Shown: positions 25,235-33,963 of the stretch, one piece after another | Position numbering within the stretch: the stretch's first letter is position 1 | Layout: each line of letters opens with the position of its first letter | Assembly: GCF_029868325.1 (NCBI RefSeq) | Contig: NZ_JARWNW010000288.1 | Location: forward strand, 1-40,850 | Reading direction: 5' to 3' | DNA: 40,850 nucleotides | Source: Nocardia carnea | GTDB lineage: Bacteria; Actinomycetota; Actinomycetes; Mycobacteriales; Mycobacteriaceae | Notes under the pieces: generated by a model | The model's database searches: none | Told to the model about the DNA's origin: nothing | Seen by the model: the letters and a program-made list of their open reading frames with translations, nothing else | Program-made: the position numbers and the translations under genes

Positions 25235-25241
25235 GCCGCCC

Positions 25242-25247
25242 AGCCTA
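25242..25247 (-). promoter_or_regulatory. leaderless -10 element of the NfeD-SPFH operon
   Basis: Minus-strand TAGGCT is seven bases before the GTG at 25234, identical in sequence and spacing to the TetR promoter at 1196. Confidence 0.5.
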
Positions 25248-25322
25248 GTGGGATATTCCCTCGCCCGGGGGCCGGATGGCGACACCCCGCCCCGGTAGCC
25301 GCCGCAGAATCCGCCGATACGC

Positions 25323-25328
25323 TACTTT
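25323..25328 (+). promoter_or_regulatory. leaderless -10 element of the DUF3097 gene
   Basis: TACTTT is seven bases before the GTG at 25336; no ribosome site is present. Confidence 0.45.
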
Positions 25329-25335
25329 CGGGCCG

Positions 25336-26163
25336 GTGAGCGATCGATACGGCGATATCTTTTCCGGCCATCCGCGCACCGCGAAACGCACCGTTGCCCA
25401 GGTCGTGGCGGAACCCGAACTCGTGGTGGAGGACGCGGCCAGCGGTTTCTGCGGCGCGGTGGTCGGGTTCGACCGCACGTACGACGGCGATTTCGTGAAA
25501 TTGGCGGATGCCCGCGGCGCGGTACGCCTTTTCGCGTTGCGCGAAGCGGCTTTCCTCATCGACGGCAAGCCCGTGACGTTGCGGCGGCCGGCGAAATCGG
25601 CGCCCGCGAAACCCGCCCGTTCGGCCTCCGGTTCGACCCGGGTGGAGGGCTTGCGCGCGAAAGTTGCCGCGCCGAGCCGGATCTGGGTGGAAGGTGTGCA
25701 CGATGCCGCGTTGGTGGAGCAGGTCTGGGGTCACGACCTGCGGGTCGAGGGCGTGGTGGTGGAGCATTTGGAGGGACTGGACAATCTCGCTGCGCGATTG
25801 GCCGAATTCGGCCCCGGACCCGGTAAGCGGGTCGGTGTGCTCGTGGATCATCTGGTGACCGGGTCCAAGGAAACCCATCTCACCACCGGGCTCGGTGAAT
25901 TCGTTCTCGTCACCGGGCATCCTTTCGTCGATATCTGGCAGGCGGTGAAACCGGCAGCCGTCGGAATACCGGAGTGGCCGCGCGTGCCCCGCAACGAGGA
26001 CTGGAAAACCGGTGTCTGCAGCCGACTGGGCTGGGGCACACCGCAGGACGGCTGGCGGCGGGTGTATTCGGCGGTGAATTCGTTCCGGGATCTGGAGGCG
26101 CCACTACTGGGCGCGGTGGAACGGCTGATCGATTTCGTCACCGAACCGGGGCAACAATTCTAA
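25336..26163 (+). CDS. DUF3097-family protein
   Basis: A 275-residue soluble protein resembling the actinobacterial DUF3097 family, function unknown. Recognisable stretches are SDRYGDIFSGHPRTAKRTVAQV at the start, the acidic GFCGAVVGFDRTYDGDFVKL segment, EGVHDAALVEQVWGHDLRVEGVVVEHLEGLDNL (a possible Toprim-like fold, GVHDAALVE and GVLVDHL) and a C-terminal WGTPQDGWRRVYSAVNSFRDLEAPL. The Toprim suggestion is inference from the E-G...D-H-L pattern. GTG 25336 fits a leaderless start; the upstream ATG (25276) adds only a basic tail overlapping the NfeD promoter. Confidence 0.8.
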   Translation: MSDRYGDIFSGHPRTAKRTVAQVVAEPELVVEDAASGFCGAVVGFDRTYDGDFVKLADARGAVRLFALREAAFLIDGKPVTLRRPAKSAPAKPARSASGSTRVEGLRAKVAAPSRIWVEGVHDAALVEQVWGHDLRVEGVVVEHLEGLDNLAARLAEFGPGPGKRVGVLVDHLVTGSKETHLTTGLGEFVLVTGHPFVDIWQAVKPAAVGIPEWPRVPRNEDWKTGVCSRLGWGTPQDGWRRVYSAVNSFRDLEAPLLGAVERLIDFVTEPGQQF

Positions 26164-26227
26164 CGCGTGCCGACAGCCTGCGCAGACGCTGCCCGCCGAC
26201 TGCCGGCACCCTTTATGCTCGATGATT

Positions 26228-27043
26228 ATGTGCTCTCCCAGTGCCACCCTCACGCTGTGGGCCGGTTCGTGGCTCGCGGGTCGCAGCGCGCCCGACGACG
26301 TTCTCGAGGCATTGCACGCCTGGGCCCCGCGGCACACGCTGTCCGCCGGTGATCCGGTGACCGGTGGGCGCACCGACCTGCCGTGGACCGCACTCGGGGA
26401 GACCGCCGCGACAGCGGTTATGCCGTTGCTCAAGATGATTCGGCAGGCACTGGCCGCACCCGGTGCGGAGCTGCGGCTGGTGCTGCCGGTACCGGGCGAT
26501 GTCCGCGGGTTGCCGGTGGGGACCGCGTTCGCCAGCGATGCGATCGAGGCGGGTGAGGGAATTCTCATCGGAGTTCCGGGCGCGGAGGGCACCGGGCTCA
26601 TCCCGTATCACGAGGATGATTCGACCCTGCAGTGGACGGTCTACGCCGTCCCGATGCCGCCCGCCGCGGGCCCCGATATGTCGCTGGGTGAGGCCGAGTA
26701 CGCGATGCGCGAAGCCGTCCGCGATGCCGCCGACGCGCTCATGCGGCTGCACACCACCGGCCTCGGCGGCGGCGACGCGGATCCGCGCGAACTCATCGAG
26801 GCCGAACTGGCCGACTACTCCCGCCACACCTACCCCGAGTACGTGCCGCTGCGGGCCAAACGCATCCTCGACACCGCCGACCATGTGGCGGCGATCCTCA
26901 CCGTCGCCCAGCGCGAGCCCGCCTCCGCACCCACCTCGGCCACCGCCGCCACGGCCCAGGAATCCTTGCTGCGCCCCCTGTGGGATGCGCTTCGCGCCGC
27001 ACGCCTGGTCGCCGTGCACACGGCAGCTCCCCAGACGCGCTGA
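26228..27043 (+). CDS. conserved hypothetical protein (Rv1486c-like)
   Basis: A 271-residue soluble protein of unknown function in the place of M. tuberculosis Rv1486c, between the SPFH/NfeD genes and hemH. Visible features are a hydrophobic start (SATLTLWAGSWLAGR), an alternating strand region with LRLVLPVPGDVRGLP and GILIGVPGAEGTGLIPY, and a helical C-terminal half (EAEYAMREAVRDAADALMRL, YVPLRAKRILDTADHVAAIL). No catalytic motif was recognised. ATG 26228 is preferred over 26222 because TATGCT (26214-26219) lies eight bases upstream, near leaderless spacing. Confidence 0.72.
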   Translation: MCSPSATLTLWAGSWLAGRSAPDDVLEALHAWAPRHTLSAGDPVTGGRTDLPWTALGETAATAVMPLLKMIRQALAAPGAELRLVLPVPGDVRGLPVGTAFASDAIEAGEGILIGVPGAEGTGLIPYHEDDSTLQWTVYAVPMPPAAGPDMSLGEAEYAMREAVRDAADALMRLHTTGLGGGDADPRELIEAELADYSRHTYPEYVPLRAKRILDTADHVAAILTVAQREPASAPTSATAATAQESLLRPLWDALRAARLVAVHTAAPQTR

Positions 27044-27158
27044 GCCGGCCCCGCGACGGTCCGGCCCCGGGTCGCCACCGGGCGCTCCGGTACCCCGAGC
27101 CGACTCGTCCACACAGAGCGCCCCGATCACCATCGGTCCACCCCCTGGTCTGAACGGA

Positions 27159-27185
27159 CCGACCGGCCCCCTGACCACCGGTCGG
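27159..27185. terminator. stem-loop terminator between convergent genes
   Basis: CCGACCGG and CCGGTCGG pair perfectly over eight bases with an 11-base loop. The left arm also belongs to an alternative stem (27133-27139 with 27156-27162). Confidence 0.4.
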
Positions 27186-27267
27186 CGCGGCGACGACCTC
27201 CCTGCTGGGCGTAGCGGAACCGACCGCCCACCTGACGGCCCGGGTGCGGTGCACCGATCACCGTCGG

Positions 27268-27286
27268 GTCCTGATCACGACAGGAC
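27268..27286. terminator. second stem-loop between convergent genes
   Basis: GTCCTG-ATCACGA-CAGGAC gives a six-base-pair stem. It may end transcripts from either side. Confidence 0.35.
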
Positions 27287-27509
27287 GGCCGACCGGATGC
27301 CCCCGCTCGCACGCAGAACGGGCCTTGTCCTGCGAGGGAGACGCAGCGACCACGTGCCGGTCATCGTGCCCTGAGAGGGTTCCGCACGCGGTCAGCCGCC
27401 CGCCCCGGCACGGTCTGCTATCGCCGCCGGCCGGCGGGCCCGGTCTTCGACGTCGACGAAGCGGTGGTGCGCCCGCGACGCGGTGAGGCACGCCACGGCG
27501 CCTCCGGGA

Positions 27510-28577
27510 TCAGGCCGGCCGGCGACCGCTGGGACGCCGCACCGGTTCGCAACAGCCGACGGCACACAGCGCGCCGTCGACCGTACACCCGTAACCCGGC
27601 ACCTCACCGAGACGTCGCGCCGGTGTTTCGCGCAGTTGCTCGGCGATCAACTCGGCCACCATCTCGGCGAATCGATGGTCGGTACCCGGCGTTGCCGCGC
27701 GGGCGAATGCGATCCCGAGTTCGCCCGCCTTCGTGGCGGCTTCGTTGTCGAGATCCCAGATCACTTCGAGATGATCGGAGACGAAACCCACCGGGCAGAT
27801 GATCACGGCGTCGAATCCCTTGTCCGGCAAGGTTTCCAGGTGATCGACGATATCGGGTTCGAGCCATGGGACCCGCGGTGGCCCGGACCGCGATTGCCAT
27901 ACCATGTCGTAATCGCCGAAACCTGTTGCGGCGGCACATAACCGCGCAGCCTCGGCCACCTGCCGACTGTAGAGATTACCGCCGTCGGCAGGCGGTCCGG
28001 CCGCGTTGTCGGCGGCGGTCGGCACCGAATGCGCGGTGAACACGAGCCGGGCGTTCTCGGCCTGCCCGGCCGGAAGTGTCTCCCGCGCAGCGTGTATCGC
28101 GTCCGCGAAGGCGGCGATCAGCAGTGGATGATCGAAATACTGCCGGAGCTTCACCATTTCCGGCGCGTCCGGGCCCACCGCCGCCCGGGCCCTGGTGATG
28201 TCCTCATCGTACTGCCGGCACCCCGAGTAACCGCCCCAGGCCGAGGTCGGGAACACGAGGGCCGAACGCACCCCGTCGGCGGCCATCCGCGCCAGCGTGT
28301 CCTCGACCATCGGGTGCCAGTTCCGGTTGCCGAAGTAGACGGGCAGATCGAACCCGGTACGCGCCAGTTCGGCCTCCACCGCGGTGATGATCGCGCGGTT
28401 GCAGGCATTGATCGGCGACACCCCGCCGAAGTGCAGATAATGCTCGGCGACCTCGGTCAGGCGTTCGGGTGGTACGCCGCGACCGCGGGTGACGTTCTCC
28501 AGGAACGGCAGCACATCCTCGGGTCCCTCGGGGCCACCGAAGGACAGCAGTAGCAGTGCGTCGGCCGCGCGGGCCAC
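27510..28577 (-). CDS. hemH: ferrochelatase (coproporphyrin type)
   Basis: A 355-residue iron chelatase. In actinobacteria this enzyme inserts iron into coproporphyrin III in the coproporphyrin-dependent heme pathway and is also called CpfC. Catalytic positions are visible: His183 in TAHSVP and Glu271 in SDHLEVIWDLD. The C-terminus has GYGCTVDGALCAVGCC (C331, C338, C342, C343), matching the cysteine cluster that binds a [2Fe-2S] in actinobacterial ferrochelatases. GTG 28577 has GGAGG four bases upstream and lies 24 bases after the inhA stop. The order fabG-inhA-hemH is that of M. tuberculosis. Confidence 0.96.
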   Translation of the reverse strand: MARAADALLLLSFGGPEGPEDVLPFLENVTRGRGVPPERLTEVAEHYLHFGGVSPINACNRAIITAVEAELARTGFDLPVYFGNRNWHPMVEDTLARMAADGVRSALVFPTSAWGGYSGCRQYDEDITRARAAVGPDAPEMVKLRQYFDHPLLIAAFADAIHAARETLPAGQAENARLVFTAHSVPTAADNAAGPPADGGNLYSRQVAEAARLCAAATGFGDYDMVWQSRSGPPRVPWLEPDIVDHLETLPDKGFDAVIICPVGFVSDHLEVIWDLDNEAATKAGELGIAFARAATPGTDHRFAEMVAELIAEQLRETPARRLGEVPGYGCTVDGALCAVGCCEPVRRPSGRRPA

Positions 28578-28601
28578 GGCGCCTCCTTACAGGTCCGGTG
28601 A

Positions 28602-29435
28602 TCAGTCCAGCGGCATGTTCTCGGGGAACCAGGTGTTGTGGCTGGCCCCACCATCGACGTAGACGATCGATCCGGTGGTCGCGGGCAGCCAATCCGACAG
28701 CAGCGCCACGATCGATTTGCCGACCACTTCGGCGCCGCCGTCCCAGCCGATCGGGGACGCGCCGTCCCAGTAGGTATCCAGCTGCTTGAGCTGTTTGGCG
28801 TCATCGGTCGCGGTTCCGGCGATCGCCTTGGCGGCAAGGGTTTTCACCGGGCCGGCGGCGATCAGGTTGGATCGGATCTGCTTCGCGTACCCGACCTCAC
28901 GCGCCACGTACCGGTTCACCGATTCCAGTGCGGCCTTGGCCACACCCATCCAGTTGTAGTACGGCATGGCGGTCCGGGGATCGAAATCCATGCCGACGAT
29001 CGACCCGCGTTCGTTCATCACCGGCAGTACCGCCCGCGCCAGCGCCGCATAGCTCCACGCCGAGATCTCGAAGGATTTCGCCGCATCCGCGCTCGGGCCC
29101 TCCAGGAACGGCACGGCATCCGGGCCCATCAGCGTTTTCGGGGCGAAGGCGATCGAATGCAGCACACCGTCGATCCCCTCGGGGGCGAGGCGACGCAGCT
29201 CGTCGGGCAGTTTGTCCAGATCCTCCTGGTTGGTGACATCGAGCCCGATGGCCGGCGGCACCTCCTCGGGCAGCCGCTTGGCGATCCGGTCGATCAACCG
29301 CAGGCGCTCGGTGAGGCCCGTGATGATCACCCGGGCCCCTTCCTTCTGTGCGATCGCCGCCGCGTGGAACGCGATCGAGGCATCGGTGATGATGCCGGTG
29401 ACGAGGATCGTCTTGCCTTCGAGCAATCCGCCCAT
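28602..29435 (-). CDS. inhA: NADH-dependent enoyl-[acyl-carrier-protein] reductase InhA
   Basis: A 277-residue FAS-II enoyl reductase that completes each elongation cycle of the meromycolate chain; the known target of activated isoniazid. It is about 8 residues longer than the M. tuberculosis protein. The N-terminus has GLLEGKTILVTGIITDASIAFH. Ser94 falls at exactly the position linked to resistance in M. tuberculosis (HSIAF). The SIVGMDFDPRTAMPYYNWMGVAKAALESVN block gives Phe151, Tyr160 and Lys167, equivalent to F149, Y158 and K165. SDWLPATTGSIVYVDGG closes the fold. ATG 29435 matches the family start; its ribosome site is weak, and it follows fabG by 115 bases. Confidence 0.96.
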   Translation of the reverse strand: MGGLLEGKTILVTGIITDASIAFHAAAIAQKEGARVIITGLTERLRLIDRIAKRLPEEVPPAIGLDVTNQEDLDKLPDELRRLAPEGIDGVLHSIAFAPKTLMGPDAVPFLEGPSADAAKSFEISAWSYAALARAVLPVMNERGSIVGMDFDPRTAMPYYNWMGVAKAALESVNRYVAREVGYAKQIRSNLIAAGPVKTLAAKAIAGTATDDAKQLKQLDTYWDGASPIGWDGGAEVVGKSIVALLSDWLPATTGSIVYVDGGASHNTWFPENMPLD

Positions 29436-29550
29436 GAGTTCTCGGTTCTCCCTGATGTGTGGTGTTGTGTAACGCGCTCGACCGCCGGCGCCGGCCGCGC
29501 TCACGGTACCGTCGGCGCTGCTGTCGAGATGTGTTCGGTGACCCGCGGGG

Positions 29551-30267
29551 TCAGTGCCCCATACCCATACCACCGTCGACCGGGATCACCGCACCGGAGA
29601 CGTAGGCCGAATCCTGCGACGCGAGGAAGCTGACCACGGCCGCGACGTCCTCGGGTTTACCGACCCGCTGCAGCGGGATGAACTTCTCGGCCATGTCCCG
29701 CATTTCTTGCGGCAGATCCTTGGTCATATCGGTCTCGATGAAACCGGGCGCGACGACATTGGCGGTGATGGACCGAGAGCCGAGCTCACGGGTGATCGAG
29801 CGCGCGAGTCCGACGACACCGGCCTTGGAGGCGGCGTAGTTGATCTGTCCGGCCTGACCCGCGAGACCCACCACCGAACCGAGGAAGATCATCCGGCCCC
29901 AGCGGGCGCGCAGCATGGCCCGGTTGGCCCGCTTGGCGCACCGGAAGGCACCGGCCAGGTTCGCATCGACCACCTTGGTGAACTGGTCTTCGGTCATCCG
30001 CATGAGCAGCGTGTCGTCGGTGATTCCCGCATTGGCGACCAATACTTCCACCGGCCCCTGCTGCGCCTCGACCTCGGAAAAAGCCCGATCCACCGATTCG
30101 CTGTCGGTGACATCGCATTTCACTCCGAACAGGCCCTCGGGTGCGCCCGAACCGCGATGGGTGACGGCCACCTTGTGGCCGTCGGCGTGCAGGCGCTGCG
30201 CCACCGCGAGCCCGATCCCGCGGTTGCCGCCGGTCACCAGAACCGAGCGTGCTGTGAAGTTCGACAT
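29551..30267 (-). CDS. fabG: 3-oxoacyl-[acyl-carrier-protein] reductase FabG1/MabA
   Basis: A 238-residue short-chain dehydrogenase that reduces beta-ketoacyl-ACP in the mycolate FAS-II cycle with NADPH. Motifs are TGGNRGIG (12-19), VANAGIT (77-83), Asn103, catalytic Ser131, Tyr144 and Lys148 in the GS...YAASKAG block, and APGFIETDM. It is first gene of fabG-inhA-hemH. ATG 30267 is chosen because TAGGTT lies seven bases before it with no ribosome site; a longer frame runs through the VWA terminator. The pairing with inhA supports MabA rather than a general FabG. Confidence 0.95.
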   Translation of the reverse strand: MSNFTARSVLVTGGNRGIGLAVAQRLHADGHKVAVTHRGSGAPEGLFGVKCDVTDSESVDRAFSEVEAQQGPVEVLVANAGITDDTLLMRMTEDQFTKVVDANLAGAFRCAKRANRAMLRARWGRMIFLGSVVGLAGQAGQINYAASKAGVVGLARSITRELGSRSITANVVAPGFIETDMTKDLPQEMRDMAEKFIPLQRVGKPEDVAAVVSFLASQDSAYVSGAVIPVDGGMGMGH

Positions 30268-30274
30268 GGGGACA

Positions 30275-30280
30275 AACCTA
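30275..30280 (-). promoter_or_regulatory. leaderless -10 element of the fabG-inhA-hemH operon
   Basis: Minus-strand TAGGTT is seven bases from the fabG ATG. The same hexamer, one base closer to the start, is in the M. tuberculosis fabG1-inhA promoter, where changes at -15 and -8 cause isoniazid resistance. Conservation of hexamer and near-conservation of spacing support a leaderless operon. Confidence 0.65.
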
Positions 30281-30368
30281 CCTGGCGGCGCCGGTAGCAC
30301 TCGCATGGGACGTCCCCCCATATTTCGCCGGTGTACTTGTGCGTCTCGGACAAAACCGGGGTACGGCG

Positions 30369-30400
30369 ACGGGCCGGGTTCGGTATCGAACCCGGCCCGT
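30369..30400 (-). terminator. strong terminator of the moxR operon
   Basis: A perfect 14-base-pair stem with a GTAT loop, its arms beginning ACGGGCCGGG and ending CCCGGCCCGT, lies 46 bases after the VWA gene stop. It separates that operon from the fabG promoter. No T-tract. Confidence 0.7.
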
Positions 30401-30415
30401 TCGGCGGCGTGCTCA

Positions 30416-30436
30416 CCGGCCCCGATGAAGGGCCGG
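30416..30436 (-). terminator. first hairpin of a double terminator after the VWA gene
   Basis: CCGGCCC-N7-GGGCCGG lies ten bases after the VWA gene stop and 15 bases before the larger stem on the transcribed strand. Confidence 0.5.
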
Positions 30437-30445
30437 AGGATCCGG

Positions 30446-31447
30446 TTACGGCAGCCGCTGGCGCAGCAGCAGGGCCACCACGACACCGGCGAGGGTCGCC
30501 AGCAGGCCGAGCAGCCACCAGGGCCGGCTCGCGTCACCGCGGGTGATCTCGAAGCCGATCTGTTCTTCGAGGGTGTCGTAGACGCCGGAGAGTTCCTCCA
30601 GGCTGGAGGCCGTATAGAACTCCCCGCCGGACAGTTGCGCGATCTCCTGCATGGCCTCGTCGTCCACCGGTACCTCGACCTGATCGGCGCCCCCGTCGTC
30701 GCGCGGGATCTCGACCACACCCCATTGGGTGCCGAACGAGATCGTCGACACCGGGATCTTCTTGGTCTTGGCCAGCCGGGCCGCCACGAATTCGTGCCGC
30801 GGATTGTCGAAATCCTCGAAATCCGGGACCGTCTGTTTACCGTCGGACATCAGCACGATCCGGGCCGGCGGCGGGGTCTCCGAACCTCCCAGGACCGAGG
30901 CCAGGGTTTCGATCGACTGCAGGGCGGTGAAGATCCCCTCACCGGTGGCCGTGCGTTCGGCGAGGCGGATGTTGTCGATGGCGGCCTTCACCGAGCCGCG
31001 GTCGGTGGTGGGCGAGACGAGTACCGAGGCGGTTCCCGCGTAGGTCACCAGGCCGAGGTTGATACCCGGGGTGAGACCTTCGGCGAAATCCTTGGCCGCC
31101 TGCTGCGCGACCTCGAGCCGGCTCGGTGACACATCGGTGGCTTCCATCGACAGCGAGACGTCCATGACGAGGACGACGGTGGCCCGGTTCCGGGGCACCT
31201 TCTGCTCGGCGGTCGGCCCGGCGGCGCCGATGGTGGAGAACACCATGCCGACGATCACCAGGATGATCGGGATATGCCGCCAGAAGGCCGGCCGGTTCGG
31301 CGCCACCTTCTCGAGCTGCTCCATATTGCTGAATCGCAGCATATGGCGGTGTTTACTGCGCTGGACCAGCAGGTACGCCAGCGCGAGCAGCAGGATGACG
31401 GCAAGGAACCCGAGCCAGATCGGGGCGGCGAAATTCGAAATACTCAC
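30446..31447 (-). CDS. membrane-anchored VWA-domain protein (Rv1481-like)
   Basis: A 333-residue protein with the layout of BatA/Rv1481: two N-terminal helices (8-28 and 58-76), a von Willebrand A domain, and a C-terminal helix (about 310-328). The MIDAS metal site is complete in its first part, D96-V-S98-L-S100, with TYAGTA and LMSDGKQT supplying the other positions. GTG start overlaps the DUF58 stop by four bases. It is the last gene of moxR-DUF58-VWA, a set thought to act with the MoxR ATPase in folding or assembling envelope complexes. A double hairpin follows. Confidence 0.92.
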   Translation of the reverse strand: MSISNFAAPIWLGFLAVILLLALAYLLVQRSKHRHMLRFSNMEQLEKVAPNRPAFWRHIPIILVIVGMVFSTIGAAGPTAEQKVPRNRATVVLVMDVSLSMEATDVSPSRLEVAQQAAKDFAEGLTPGINLGLVTYAGTASVLVSPTTDRGSVKAAIDNIRLAERTATGEGIFTALQSIETLASVLGGSETPPPARIVLMSDGKQTVPDFEDFDNPRHEFVAARLAKTKKIPVSTISFGTQWGVVEIPRDDGGADQVEVPVDDEAMQEIAQLSGGEFYTASSLEELSGVYDTLEEQIGFEITRGDASRPWWLLGLLATLAGVVVALLLRQRLP

Positions 31448-32423
31448 TGGCGTGGCACCCGCGAAGTCGAGGCGCCGAGGCTGTGGCGCCGGGTGGAGAC
31501 GAACCGGACCACATCGGCGATCCAGTCCCGGTCGGTCTGCAAGGTCATCACGGGGGCGCCGCAGCTGCGCAGGGTCTGCTCGACCTCCTCCCGGTGCCGC
31601 TGCGCGGCCGCCGCATAGTCGGCGCGCAACTGGGGCGTCACGCTGAACTCGCGGGTCCGCCCGGTTTCCGGGTCGTGCAGGACGACGTCACCGATATCGG
31701 GCAGGGCCATATCGCGCGGATCGAGCACCTCCACGGCCAGCAGCTCATGGCGCGCGGAGATGGCGCGCAGCGACCGCTGCCACGTGATATCCCCGAGGAA
31801 ATCGCTGATCACCACCGCGAGGCCGCGTTTACGCTGCGGGCGGCGCAGCGATTCGATGGCGCCGTGCAGATCACCGCGTACCCCGTCGCGCGGATGCGGC
31901 GTGGTGGCGATACTGCGCAGCAGCGATTGTGCGTGTACGCGGCCGCTCCGCGCCGGAATGCGCCGCAACTGTTCGCCGGTGGCCACCACGGCGCCGACCC
32001 GGTTACCGCCCCCCATCGTCAGATGGGTGATCGCGGCCGCGGCGGCGACCACGAGATCGCGTTTCTGACAGGCGCCGGTCCCGAAGTCCAGGCTGGCGGA
32101 CAGGTCCACGACCATCCAGGTTTCCAGTTCCCGGTCGGCGATCATCTGCCGGACATGCGGATGGGTGGTGCGGGCGGTGACCGACCAGTCCATCTGCCGG
32201 ACATCGTCACCGGGCTGGTAGGCGCGTGCCTCCCCCGGTTCCGAACCGGGTCCGGGGATCAGGCCGAGATGATCGCCGTGCAGTACGCCGTCCAACCGGC
32301 GGCGCACCGTGAGCTCCAGGGTTTTCAGGGCGGCCGCCAGATGCGGGTCGGTCAGTTCGCCCGACCGGAACGAGGGTGGCGCGTGATCTGCCATGGGCAC
32401 TCGGGCACGGGGGTCCGGCCGGG

Positions 32424-32427
<4 letters not shown>
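31444..32427 (-). CDS. DUF58-family protein (Rv1480-like)
   Basis: A 327-residue soluble protein with the DUF58 signature YQPGDDVRQMDWSVTARTTHPHVRQ and a VWA-like core (MVVDLSASLDFG, VVISDFLGD). It is presumed to work with the MoxR ATPase and the VWA membrane protein; the exact role is unknown. The GTG start overlaps the moxR stop (GTGA), and its own stop overlaps the next GTG the same way, so the three genes are tightly coupled. An internal ATG 11 codons in is possible but lacks the overlap. Confidence 0.92.
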
Positions 32428-33578
<1,151 letters not shown>

Positions 33579-33963
33579 CCCCGCTTTCGCCTCGGTCCTG
33601 TGCGTGCTGTCACAACTATTCCAGGTGATGACCGTATCCGCCGCAACCGGCTCCACTGTCGCGGATTTCGCCGCCCTCACCTGCGGTCGCCGGTCCGGCG
33701 GGTGGTGTCCACCCGGTGGCCGCGGCCACCGGCATCGCCCGTCGCCCTCGACCATACGTACCGATAAGGCATGATGCCCGCCGTAGCGGCCGCCGAAACC
33801 TGCACAATCGGCCGGACGGCGGGGCCGGCGGCGCCGGGGGCGAACCACAGGGTCCGTTGCGGGCCCGCGGGCATCAGGCGCACGGTGCCGGCGAGCGGCG
33901 CGGTGCCGGGCCGGCCCCGACCGAAACGGCACTGCGGGCACGGCCGGCGGCAGACGAGGGCGC
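33579..33963. other. gene-free gap where ripA-ripB would be expected
   Basis: These 385 bases separate moxR from the Rv1476-like gene, both leftward. No NlpC/P60 coding remnant was recognised in any frame. Overlapping stems occur at 33699-33715 (CGGGTGG-TGT-CCACCCG) and 33713-33732 (20-base perfect palindrome). Confidence 0.55.
33713..33732. repeat. 20-base perfect palindrome
   Basis: CCGGTGGCCG followed by its exact reverse complement. Its left end overlaps a 7-base-pair hairpin (33699-33715), so only one can form at a time. It lies 135 bases upstream of moxR and could be an operator or part of a terminator of the Rv1476-like gene. Confidence 0.5.

Larger units (their letters stand above)
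27044..27509. other. convergent intergenic region rich in stem-loops
   Basis: These 466 bases lie between the convergent Rv1486c-like gene and hemH. No coding signal was recognised. Stems include CCGAT/ATCGG (27123-27136), TCGGTCC/GGACCGA (27133-27162), CCGACCGG/CCGGTCGG (27159-27185) and GTCCTG/CAGGAC (27268-27286). The phrase CGATCACC recurs near 27124 and 27255. Such a long gap between convergent ends is unusual here. Confidence 0.5.
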
